A stretch of DNA of 14,514 nucleotides from positions 1-14,514 of the forward strand of contig JALLAP010000383.1 in assembly GCA_036939355.1 (NCBI GenBank), written 5' to 3'. A program made the translations under genes and the position numbers. The notes below the pieces were generated by a model. It ran no database searches. It saw nothing but the letters and a program-made list of their open reading frames with translations, and had not been told where the DNA came from. The DNA is from Thalassiosira profunda (Eukaryota > Bacillariophyta > Thalassiosirophyceae > Thalassiosirales > Thalassiosiraceae). This document shows positions 7,786-14,514 of this stretch, in pieces. The first letter of the stretch is position 1, and each line of letters opens with the position of its first letter.

Positions 7786-10700
7786 TCAATGTTTCTTCTC
7801 AGTGCCCGGAGTGCTCGTGGACCCTCTCTTCCTTTTGATCTGGCCCGGAGCTAACCATGTCCCCCGGTTGCGCCCCGGCAGCCTCCACTCCTTTTCGAGG
7901 CTGTTTGGCTGCTCCGCATCATCTGGAGGCGACAGCATGCGCATGAGAGCCTTGTAGCGATCCACCATCTCCTTCGGGCTGTGGATGTCGCCCGACGGCG
8001 CGAGCACTTTCGATTTGATCTTGCGCATCGTGGCCGCGGAGGCGCCGAAGCTCTCCGCTCCCCGCAAGATGGACGCATCGTGGTCGAACCACCAATTGCC
8101 CGCCTTTGCATCGACCTCTTTGCCATTTCGACCCGGCAATGGCCGTTCTGGCGCCTTTTTTGGCATTGGGGTTTGATCCGCCTGGCCGCCTCGTCGCACC
8201 GAAAAGGTGGGCTGGTAGAGGTACGACTCCTCAAAGGAAAGCCCCTGGTTCAGAGTCGGCTCGAGCGCCAAGTCCAGCCGGTAGGCCTCGCGGATGCCCG
8301 TCTCGAAGGCGCCATGAATGGTCGACGGGTGGAAGGGGGTGGTTGCTTCCCCAGCGAACATGATCAGCGGCCGCTTGGGTTTGTCGTCCGACCCCTCCGC
8401 CCATTCCGGGCGATAGTCGCAGACGGGCGCCGACATGGCCCTCAGCTCGTCGATCCCCCGCACTCCCGGGGGCACGTAGCAAAACGCGCCGCGGCTGTGC
8501 GGGTCCGACCCCCACCGCGAGACGAAGAAATCGATGGGCCAGTCGGGGACGTCCAAATCGACGTGTCGTCGCGTCTTCAGGGCGTCGCCGCGCGCCTCGA
8601 TGGCGTGGCGGCACACCTTCTTCAGGATGGCCATGCATTCCCCGACCACGTCCTCGTCGTGCATGCCCTCGATTTGCGTCGAGTACTCGGAGCCCCCGTA
8701 GATGGCCACCAAAATCGGCGCGTTCCGCAGGCTGAAGAAGAGAATGTCCTTGCCGTGCGCGGCCGAGGCGTGGCCGATGAAGTCGAACCGCTGCGTGGCC
8801 TCGTCGTGCCACATCCCCCGGGCGGACAGGTGGCGGGGCAGGTTGTTCCAAAACGCCGTGGCGAAGGACATGCAGCATTTGTTGTAATTGCCCACGCCCA
8901 GCCGGTTAATGGCATTGCGCTTCTCGGTGGGCAGGGCGGGACTGAAGGAAATGTGGCCCGGCGCGCCCGGCGGGATCGCGAGAATGGCCAGGGGCGTCGT
9001 CACCACCACCGCGTCCGCCTCGAGCGTCAGGCCGCACTTCGTCGTCACCTGCACGATGGAATTGTGATCGTTGGCGTACGAAGAACCGGCGGCAAACCCC
9101 GCCTCGCCCGACGTCGCGCGAGAGTTGCCCGTCGCCTTCCCATCCCCTCCCTCCGCGCGCGACGACGACCGCGCCTCCGCGAACGACGGCACCTTCATGC
9201 CCTTGTTCTCGCGCGTCGACCGGCGCCTCGAGGGCGGCCCCGCGCGCGCCGGTCCCTTCTGCCGTCGGAGGAATTGCGCCTCCTCCCGCTCCACGACCTT
9301 GACGCCGGTCACCTCGATTCCGCACTGGATCACGCCCCGGTGCATCGTCGCTCCTCGCGCCGCCTCCGCATCGCTCGCCGCGGTAGATTGCCGTCCGCCG
9401 AACGTACTGGCAAAGTCGCCGCTGCGGCGCAGCCCGCCGCCCGCGCCCCCGCTTGCCGCTCCGCCCAAATGCAGCGATCGATCGCCCAACCCCCGGCAGT
9501 CGAAGCCCTCGGCCAGCGCCTCGACGAGGTCGCGCGTCCCCCCCTCGACGTACGAATGGTCCCCGCCGTAGCCGAACGGCTCGTCGTCGTTCCACCGCTG
9601 CCCCAAGTCGCGCATGGGCGCCCCCGACGACATTTCGAGCTGGGCCACGTGCCACTCGAACAGGTGCGCGCGGACCTCGTCCTCCTCTTCGGTTGGGGAT
9701 TTCGGGCTGTCGCGTTTCAAGGAGTCGTGGTATCTCTTGCACTCGGCGAAGATCGTCCCGAAGTCGGTGCCCGGGTCGATCGCCGCGCCCACGGCATGGG
9801 CGGGCGCGGTGTCGTCCGAGACGTAGTTNCCCGAAGTCGGTGCCCGGGTCGATCGCCGCGCCCACGGCATGGGCGGGCGCGGTGTCGTCCGAGACGTAGT
9901 TGGGCGACCGCGCCGCGTGGCCCGTGGCGACCCCCTTGTTTCTCGACCGCCTCGTCGGAGATGCGGCACTTTGCCTCTGCGCGCCGCGGCCGGACGACGC
10001 CACCGCATCATCCCCCCCTTCCTTCCAAACGTACCGGCCCCGCTCGCAGCACTTCGTCGCCAGGTCCAACACCGCGTTGAACTCCCCCGCCACCTCCTCG
10101 TCGACCTTCTCTGGTATCGGACGGCCATTGTGGTCCACGAGGCAGGTGCGCGACCCGTCGGCCGCGTGGAGGGGCAGGCGCATCTTCGTCCGGGCCAACG
10201 TGTACACCGGGTTGATCCCGATGCCGTCCGCGCGGCGGCCGGGGGGGCCCTTTTTGCCGTCGGGGCTATCGGCGTCGTCGTTTTTGTACGGGGCACTCTG
10301 AACGACGGTGTGTCGGCGTTCCGACTTCCGGCGCGCCGGTTTGGAATCCGCGGCGGATGCGCCCTGCTCTTTGTCGGGGGCGTCGGACGCCTTTCGCTTC
10401 CGGTGGCTCGTCCCGAAATCGTGCGAGCCGACGTGTCCGCCCCCCCCCGCCGCCTCCCCCGCNCTTTCGCTTCCGGTGGCTCGTCCCGAAATCGTGCGAG
10501 CCGACGTGTCCGCCCCCCCCCGCCGCCTCCCCCGCGGTGTCGAACCCCGTCCCGTGGATGAACTGTCCCCCGACGTCCACGGGACTCCACCGTTGGACCC
10601 GGCACAAATCGCTCTTCGCGTGTTTGGTCTCGTCGGACCATTCGGTATCGAGCATCAAATCGATGGTGCGGAGGCGCCCCCCGAGGCGGTGCCGCGCCTC

Positions 10701-11087
10701 GAGGACGAGGACGTCGTGCCGCCGCTCCGAGAGCTCGCGGGCGCACGCGAGGCCGGAGATGCCGGCGCCGACGATCAGGACGCGGGGCGGGCGGGGGGCG
10801 CCGCTGCCCGAAGGCCCCTCGGGCGACTTGATCGGTTTGGGGGCGGATTTCTTTGACGATGCGGGCCTTTTGGCGGCGCCCCGCCGGGGCGCCGGGGGCG
10901 GCGTCGTGGTGGGATGGGGCAGGGCGCTCTTTGCTTTGGCCTCCCGCGCGGGGAGGGTGCGGCGGCCCCGCTTTGTGGGCGAATGCGCGGCGCCCGTTGC
11001 GCCCTCGCCGCCATCCCCGCCGTGCAAGCGCTTGGATTTGCGGACGGCGGCGCGGCCGCCCGCGGCCGCCGCCGTGGGATGGTCCAT
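7786..11087 (-). CDS. LSD1/polyamine-oxidase-like flavin amine oxidase with C-terminal SANT/Myb-like segment (frame broken by two assembly joins)
   Basis: No introns; collapsing the two 72-nt duplications gives 1051 residues. The first 100 are basic and Pro/Ala-rich (KSKR, KRGRR), probably nuclear-targeting. FAD binding starts with VLIVGAGISGLACARE (GxGxxG at 107-112), GGRL and VDVGGQFIHG (170-179). The substrate half carries LGVGNYNKCCMSF, where Lys688 matches LSD1 Lys661 near the flavin, then AFWNNL, APILVAIYGG and SRWGSDPHSRGAFCYV. It closes with FAGEATTPFHPSTIHGAFETGIREA from 862. Low-complexity inserts break up the middle. About 948-1008 (NWWFDHDASILRGAESFG, then KEMVDRYKALMRML) resembles a SANT/Myb repeat, less certainly. 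No SWIRM domain was recognised. It oxidises amines, either lysine N-methyl groups on histones or polyamines; the nuclear signals and SANT-like tail favour chromatin. Raw frames shift by 73 nt at each N, which is an assembly error. Confidence 0.85.
9757..9901. repeat. 72-nt direct duplication around an N (contig join artefact)
   Basis: Positions 9757-9828 and 9830-9901 are identical, separated by one N at 9829. Counting one copy restores the frame RSPN-YVSDDTAPAHAVG ... GTDFG-TIFAECKRY of the amine oxidase. This is an unmerged contig overlap. Confidence 0.93.
10391..10535. repeat. 72-nt direct duplication around an N (contig join artefact)
   Basis: Copies at 10391-10462 and 10464-10535 are identical, including the nine-C run, with N at 10463. 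Collapsing gives the continuous amine-oxidase reading GTSHRKRK-ASDAPDKEQG ... INPVYTLARTKMR, which no raw frame gives. Confidence 0.93.
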
Positions 11088-11332
11088 TGCCTCCGCGCCC
11101 TTCCTCGTCTTGTGGATTTGTGAGGACGCTGGCCGATTTTAGTCGGTGGAACGATTGCGTTTGCTGCAAGTGCACATGACGTGCACAAATTGCCTGGCCG
11201 TCACAAATCCTCACTTCTGCAACCCCTCATTAAAACCGTATTCATTCTAAGATCTCTGCGGCCCGCGGGCCGCGGGGCGTCACTGTTCATTGTCCCCCAC
11301 GCGAAGATCTTGGTTCGATTTGCAATACAACA
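11088..11332. promoter_or_regulatory. Divergent promoter between the amine-oxidase and SPRY genes
   Basis: These 245 nt lie between outward-facing starts. They hold the GTGCAC dyad at 11170-11187 with a TGACGT bZIP-type core. A GC-rich block (GCGGCCCGCGGGCCGCGGGG, about 11260-11279) and an A/T-rich ATTAAAACCGTATTCATTC just upstream of it are also present. The SPRY start context is ACAACAATGGCG, a strong eukaryotic start. Confidence 0.5.
11170..11187. promoter_or_regulatory. GTGCAC-rich dyad motif, promoter copy
   Basis: GTGCACATGACGTGCACA is the reverse complement of the intronic motif at 3803-3820 with one mismatch. It carries a TGACGT core (11177-11182), typical of bZIP sites, flanked by two GTGCAC palindromes. 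It sits about 80 nt upstream of the amine-oxidase start and 145 nt upstream of the SPRY start. Confidence 0.4.
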
Positions 11333-12140
11333 ATGGCGCAGCCCAACGACGCTCTCGAATTTTCCCTTCTCCTCGGCGACCGCATCGGTCATGTCGGGGG
11401 CGACAAGTCGAAGATCACATCGAATAACCCCGATTGGCGCAGCTGCGATGTCATGAATGACATTTTTACGGGCTACCCCTGCACGGCCGTTTGCGCCAAC
11501 CCGAGCGATGTCATGAGCTCTGGAAAGCACTACGCGACCTTCACCCCGACCGGGAGCCACCGTCTCTTTTACTTTTGGATTGGGATCGTCCGCCCGAAGA
11601 GCACCTCGATCCTCCGAACCGCGTCACCTGCCGGGCGTCGTCTCGACGATGGGGAAGTCGCCTTCTGGAACGAGCACCAGTTCGAGCAGTTTCGCGACGC
11701 CGTGACGGTGAAGGACGACGATGCGAGGGCAAAGGCGACGAGCAACGTCGATTACTGCGCGTATTACACTCTTGAGGGCGATTGCAAATGTGCGGACTTT
11801 CGTTCGACTCCAGGGCGCCTGGAGGGCCGGCCGTGCAAAGCGGTGCGCAACGGCGGCACGCTCATGGATCATAATATGGATGCTGAGTTTGGACTACTCC
11901 TCGACCTGGACGAAGGAACCCTCGTCGTGTACAAAAACGGGAAGAGGCTGGGCGTGCTGAAAGATGTGAGTTGCAAAAGCCATTGCTGTTTGGCAATTGT
12001 TATTCTCTCTTTCTCATTGTTGTCTTGCGCAGGGACTTCGTGGCGAGTATGTCTGGACGGCGTCAATCATGGCCCACCACAAGGGGACCGGAGAAGAGCA
12101 GAATGTCCGCATTCAGAGGGCTCCTGTCCCTACGAGCTAG
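11333..12140 (+). CDS. SPRY/B30.2 domain protein
   Basis: Exons 11333-11965 and 12033-12140 join to 246 residues. SPRY domains are beta-sandwich protein-binding modules. The first half of the fold shows SSGKHYATFTPTGSHRLFYFWIGIVRP (62-88). The second half is FGLLLDLDEGTLVVYKNGKRLGVLKD (186-211), running across the splice into GLRGEYVWTAS. Between them, about 100-180, is a less conserved stretch with several Cys (DYCAYY, GDCKCAD). No RING, F-box, MYND or other partner domain was recognised, so the function is probably binding alone. It is divergent from the amine oxidase and convergent with CstF-64. Small stand-alone SPRY proteins are familiar from centric diatoms. The ligand is unknown. Confidence 0.82.
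11966..12032 (+). other. Intron of the SPRY gene (67 nt, phase 0)
   Basis: Donor GAT|GTGAGT and acceptor TTGTTGTCTTGCGCAG|GGACTT with a strong pyrimidine tract. It joins RLGVLKD to GLRGEYVW within the SPRY fold. Without splicing the reading continues in a meaningless frame to 12295. Confidence 0.9.
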
Positions 12141-12393
12141 GAATGCTGGCCACTCCTATTGCATATCATATCACAATGTCCCGGGTGCACTTACGCTTTG
12201 AGGATACATTGAACAGTTGCGGAACAAATCAAAACGAAGCGGTTGCAAAGCACTTTCCCTGTTGGCCTAGAGATGGCAGGAAGTGTATGAACTAACATAA
12301 GATTACCTCTCGCAAAGCGAATTGCTTGCCTGCATAGACACCGACAGCCTCGCCAAAGCTCCTCCCCTCCCCACGCCATGCATCCATCTTTTC
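12141..12393. terminator. Convergent 3' region between the SPRY and CstF-64 genes
   Basis: 253 nt between facing stops, moderately A/T-rich (for example CAAATCAAAACGAAG and ACTAACATAAGATT), as expected for two 3' UTRs. No other gene or RNA was recognised here. Confidence 0.4.
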
Positions 12394-13597
12394 TCAGCGC
12401 CTCACTCCCCCGGCGATCTGCTGCCGCAACGCCAAAATGCTCTGCTGCTTGTCCGGGGGCAACTGCGNAGCGCCTCACTCCCCCGGCGATCTGCTGCCGC
12501 AACGCCAAAATGCTCTGCTGCTTGTCCGGGGGCAACTGCGCGATCTGCGCCGGCGTCAGCGCCATCACCTGCTGCACCAAATTGGGATCCAACCCCGCCA
12601 CGCTCCCCTGCTGCGGCGGGGGCTGCTGCATCATCGTGGGCGGGGGCTGCATCATCGGCGGGGGCGGGAAGGCGGGAGCCCCCCCGGCCGCGGCGCGGGG
12701 ATCCCTTGCGGCCGCCCGGGGGTCTCTCGCGGCGCGGGGGTCCGAGGGCGCCGCCAGGCCCGGCGGGGGCTGCGTCATCGGGGGCGGCGCGCCCATCCTC
12801 GCCCGGGGATCGACCGCCACGGGGGCGGCCATGCCGGTCGCCGTCGGGACGGGCGTTTTGATCATGTCCAACTTTGATTGTTTGGTAACCGTGATCCCCA
12901 GAGTTGATGCAGTGAAGTTGAGCATGAGATGTGCACATCGGGGAAAACGATCATTCATCACGAAATCAAACACACACACCTCGCTCATGCAATACAGAAT
13001 GGCCTCCGGCAACTGCGGGTGCTGCGTCAGCAATTTCCGCGCCTCGTCCGGATTCGAATCCGCCACCTCCTTCAGCTTGGCCACGACGTCGTACATCTCC
13101 CCCTTGTTCATCGACTTGAGCGCCGCCGCCACGGCCCGACTTCCCGCCGCGGCCCCGGGCATCGAGGGGGGCGGGCCCCCGCCCGTCTTGTCCTCCGCCT
13201 TGTTTTTGTTGCCCACATGGCTCATGTCCATCCCCAGCTGGTTCGCCAGCGTCTCCAAATGGCTGCTGTTCGAGAAGTTCACCCGTATCTTCCTCCCGTT
13301 GATCTCGTACTCGTTCATATTGCGAATCGCCGAAAGGGCGGCCTGCGGATCCTCGAATTCGACAAAGGCGAAGCCCCGCGGTTTTCCGGTTTCCTGGTCG
13401 GAGACCATGCGCACCTTGACGATGCGCCCGAGCTCGGAGAAGGCGGCGTAGAGCTGCTCCTCGGTGGTGGAGAAGGCGAGGTTGCCGACGAAGACGTCGT
13501 GCTTTTGGCCCGCGGCGGAGACGGGCTTGGCGGACGGCGGGGGGCCGGACGCGTGGCCGTAGTAGCCGCCGGGGGCGCCGGCCGATTGGTTCCACAT
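12394..13597 (-). CDS. CSTF2: Cleavage stimulation factor subunit 2 (CstF-64)
   Basis: Two exons and one collapsed contig join give 340 residues. CstF-64 binds the GU-rich element downstream of polyadenylation sites in the nucleus and, through its hinge, CstF-77. Residues 34-108 are an RRM with RNP2 VFVGNL and RNP1 KPRGFAFVEF. About 155-215 is the hinge (MYDVVAKLKEVADSNPDEARKLLTQHPQL). Residues 217-300 are Pro-rich with DPRAA repeats. Residues 301-334 are the CstF C-terminal helical domain (DPNLVQQVMALTPAQIAQLP, then ILALRQQI), which binds Pcf11-type factors. After collapse of 12396-12540 the protein ends QQIAGGVRR with TGA at 12396-12394. The start at 13597 has A at -3 and is duplicated at 13670 by another join. 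It is shorter than animal CstF-64 because the central repeat region is reduced. Identification is firm. Confidence 0.92.
12396..12540. repeat. 72-nt direct duplication around an N (contig join artefact)
   Basis: Positions 12396-12467 and 12469-12540 are identical, with N at 12468. Collapse gives the natural CstF-64 end (VRR then TGA). Without it the reading runs on to 12191 in a wrong frame. Confidence 0.93.
12872..12979 (-). other. In-frame intron of CstF-64 (108 nt, phase 0, no stop)
   Basis: On the minus strand the donor is GAG|GTGTGTGTG and the acceptor ACAATCAAAG|TTGGACATG. Removal joins ILYCMSE to LDMIKTP, matching hinge length and spacing in the family. The stretch is much more A/T-rich than the flanking exons. 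It is a multiple of three without a stop, so retention would insert 36 residues into the hinge. Splice signals are weaker than elsewhere in the window. Confidence 0.72.
12928..12939. promoter_or_regulatory. Perfect 12-bp palindrome GATGTGCACATC
   Basis: This palindrome lies inside the CstF-64 intron. It shares 11 of 12 bases with 3812-3823, which is also intronic, and the GTGCAC core with 11170-11187. Function is unknown. Confidence 0.3.
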
Positions 13598-13688
13598 GAT
13601 GGTGTGTTGTTGGTGNGCCGGACGCGTGGCCGTAGTAGCCGCCGGGGGCGCCGGCCGATTGGTTCCACATGATGGTGTGTTGTTGGTG
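13544..13688. repeat. 72-nt direct duplication around an N (contig join artefact)
   Basis: Positions 13544-13615 and 13617-13688 are identical, with N at 13616. The repeat spans the CstF-64 start codon, so there appear to be two starts (13597 and 13670). The second runs into the N after 18 codons and is not a separate gene. Confidence 0.93.
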
Positions 13689-14116
13689 CCGATTTCACAC
13701 TCCGGAGCTGATGATGTGCGGAGGCACTGGTGGGAGAGTTCCCGGGATGCACCGCCCTTTGCTGCGCCGATTTCGCCGCTCCTAGCTCAAGATTCGATTG
13801 CCCGTCAATCAGCAGGAGGCAGTAGACAAATCCAGGCGGTAGATTAGGGACGAGGAGGGCCACGGCAGCGCCGGCGACACCGACGTCGAGTTGGTGTTGG
13901 TGTGCGGGGTGCGGGTGATGAAGAGCTTGCTTGGAGTTGCTTGGGCGCGTTTTGAGAACTTTTTGCTTTTGAGCAGGGAGCAGAATCGAGCCGTTGCTCA
14001 ACACGACATGGCGGCGGCGGCGACCCTGCTGCAATGGACAAGTAAGGCGACAGGAGGCACTGAACGAGCCTGATTACGATTGAGAGTCTGGGCAGCCAGC
14101 TGGCGGCGGCGGCAAC
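13689..14116. promoter_or_regulatory. Divergent intergenic region between CstF-64 and the 3'-end gene
   Basis: 428 nt with no convincing gene. It should hold the promoters and 5' UTRs of both flanking genes. A G/T-rich stretch lies at about 13880-13925. The last 110 nt contain two short upstream reading frames (14008-14073 and 14034-14045). No TATA box, tRNA or repeat was recognised. Confidence 0.45.
14008..14073 (+). other. Possible upstream ORFs in the 5' leader of the 3'-end gene
   Basis: ATG at 14008 in the context ACGACATGGCG opens a 21-codon frame ending in TGA at 14073, 43 nt before the main start. A second ATG at 14034 inside it gives a three-codon frame ending at 14045. If the transcript starts upstream, both would reduce translation of the main frame. 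Confidence 0.35.
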
Positions 14117-14514
14117 ATGGCGAATAATCCTGCAGATGCACCGAACAGTGGTGCTGCTCGTGCACCGAACACAGGTGGTGGTGCTGCACCGAACCCAGGC
14201 CCCCGGCCTCCCCGCGGCCGCGCCCACCGCTTCGCCCGGTGGGCCTTCGACGCTTCCACGAGGGTCGCGGGAAAGACCCTCCGCGTCGGCGGCAAGGTCG
14301 GCCTGCTCGCGGCGGCAGTGGGCGCAGCAGCGCACCTCAACGAGGCGGCCCAGGTGGAAGCCTTCTTCGGAGTTCCGGGCGACGGCGAGGAGGAGAAGGG
14401 CGCCTCCAAAACTACCGGCGGCAAGGGAACGACGCCGTCCCTTGCCGGCGGGAAGAAGAGGGTGCTGGTGTTGCCGTTCGACAACCTCAAGGTGGTCGAG
14501 CGGCGGCGGGGCGG
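14117..14514 (+). CDS. Unrecognised protein, N-terminal 132 residues (cut by window end)
   Basis: The ATG at 14117 is in a strong context (CAACATGGCG) and the frame is open to the end of the window. Residues 1-31 are rich in Ala, Pro, Asn and Gly and hold three eight-residue APN repeats. Residues 32-60 are basic (PRGRAHRFARWAFD, STRVAGKTLRVGGK), followed by a short apolar stretch VGLLAAAVGAAAH too short for a sure membrane span. An acidic and Lys/Gly-rich segment follows, then KKRVLVLPFDNLKVVERR, where a folded domain seems to begin. That last segment recalls the first strand of S49/ClpP-fold peptidases, but this is a weak impression. There is no clear signal peptide. Function unknown. Confidence 0.6.
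   Translation, partial: MANNPADAPNSGAARAPNTGGGAAPNPGPRPPRGRAHRFARWAFDASTRVAGKTLRVGGKVGLLAAAVGAAAHLNEAAQVEAFFGVPGDGEEEKGASKTTGGKGTTPSLAGGKKRVLVLPFDNLKVVERRRG
14138..14209 (+). repeat. Three 24-nt tandem repeats coding APN-type octapeptides
   Basis: GCACCGAAC recurs at 14138, 14162 and 14186, exactly 24 nt apart. The units code for APNSGAAR, APNTGGGA and APNPGPRP. The period keeps the frame, so copy number could vary between alleles. Confidence 0.7.

Noticed and set aside
7981..10080. A 699-codon open frame on the plus strand.
   Set aside because: It lies antisense to the amine-oxidase catalytic domain, has Arg/His/Pro-rich composition, matches no family and reads through an N. GC-rich coding DNA often leaves the opposite strand open.
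7786..11214. A single 1142-codon minus-strand frame as the amine-oxidase protein.
   Set aside because: Between the two Ns it follows a wrong frame (Arg-rich nonsense), and it opens upstream of the ATG at 11087 without meaningful sequence. Collapsing the 72-nt duplicates gives the sensible protein.
12378..13451. A 357-codon plus-strand frame.
   Set aside because: It is antisense to CstF-64 and reads through an N; its composition mirrors the Pro-rich repeats of the real gene.
9757..13688. The 72-nt repeat pairs as a repeat family, recent tandem duplications or pseudogene frameshifts.
   Set aside because: The four pairs are unrelated to one another, all exactly 72 nt with a single N between, and collapse restores open frames. 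They are assembly joins.
14042..14095. A 54-nt intron joining the frame at 14008 to the last gene.
   Set aside because: GTAAGG and GGCAG could serve as splice sites, but the join is out of frame with the open frame from 14117 and the intron would be shorter than any other here.

Overview
This is a nuclear genome fragment from a gene-dense, GC-rich eukaryote, most likely a marine diatom or close stramenopile relative. Genes carry short GT-AG introns (67-131 nt), starts have A/G at -3, and there are no bacterial ribosome sites. The GST-HIT protein begins with a signal peptide followed by an ASA-AFQP junction, like the ASAFAP plastid-import motif of algae with secondary plastids. A small SPRY protein of a type familiar from centric diatoms is also present. 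I think of a Thalassiosira-like species, but a species call needs a database search. The sequence is a draft scaffold: four single N bases each sit between two identical 72-nt copies, which are unmerged contig ends. Collapsing each pair restores clean reading frames in two genes.

Layout, with strands strictly alternating: (1) 5-1674 +, a phytochelatin-synthase-like papain-fold protein with two tandem catalytic-type domains, the second lacking the Cys; its 5' end may lie outside the window. (2) 1832-3148 -, a probably plastid-targeted glutathione S-transferase fused to a HINT-type HIT domain. (3) 3320-7712 +, a 1371-residue fusion of a class V cysteine-desulfurase-like aminotransferase with a TtcA-type tRNA-thiolating PP-loop domain (four exons). 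(4) 7786-11087 -, an LSD1/polyamine-oxidase-like flavin amine oxidase with a basic N-terminus and a C-terminal SANT/Myb-like segment. (5) 11333-12140 +, a SPRY/B30.2 protein (two exons). (6) 12394-13597 -, the mRNA 3'-processing factor CstF-64 (CSTF2; two exons). (7) 14117-14514 +, the start of an unrecognised protein, cut by the window end.

Genes meet tail-to-tail (157, 73 and 253 nt between stops) or head-to-head (171, 245 and about 450-520 nt between starts), so three short intergenic stretches probably serve as two-way promoters. The first three genes all concern thiol or sulfur chemistry: glutathione-derived peptides, glutathione conjugation with a nucleotide phosphoramidate/phosphosulfate-type hydrolase, and sulfur transfer to tRNA. 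The last four are more general nuclear functions: chromatin or amine oxidation, protein binding and polyadenylation. The most notable observation is the desulfurase-TtcA fusion, which would put the sulfur donor and the tRNA thiolase on one chain. Next are the GST-HINT fusion and the tandem phytochelatin-synthase protein.
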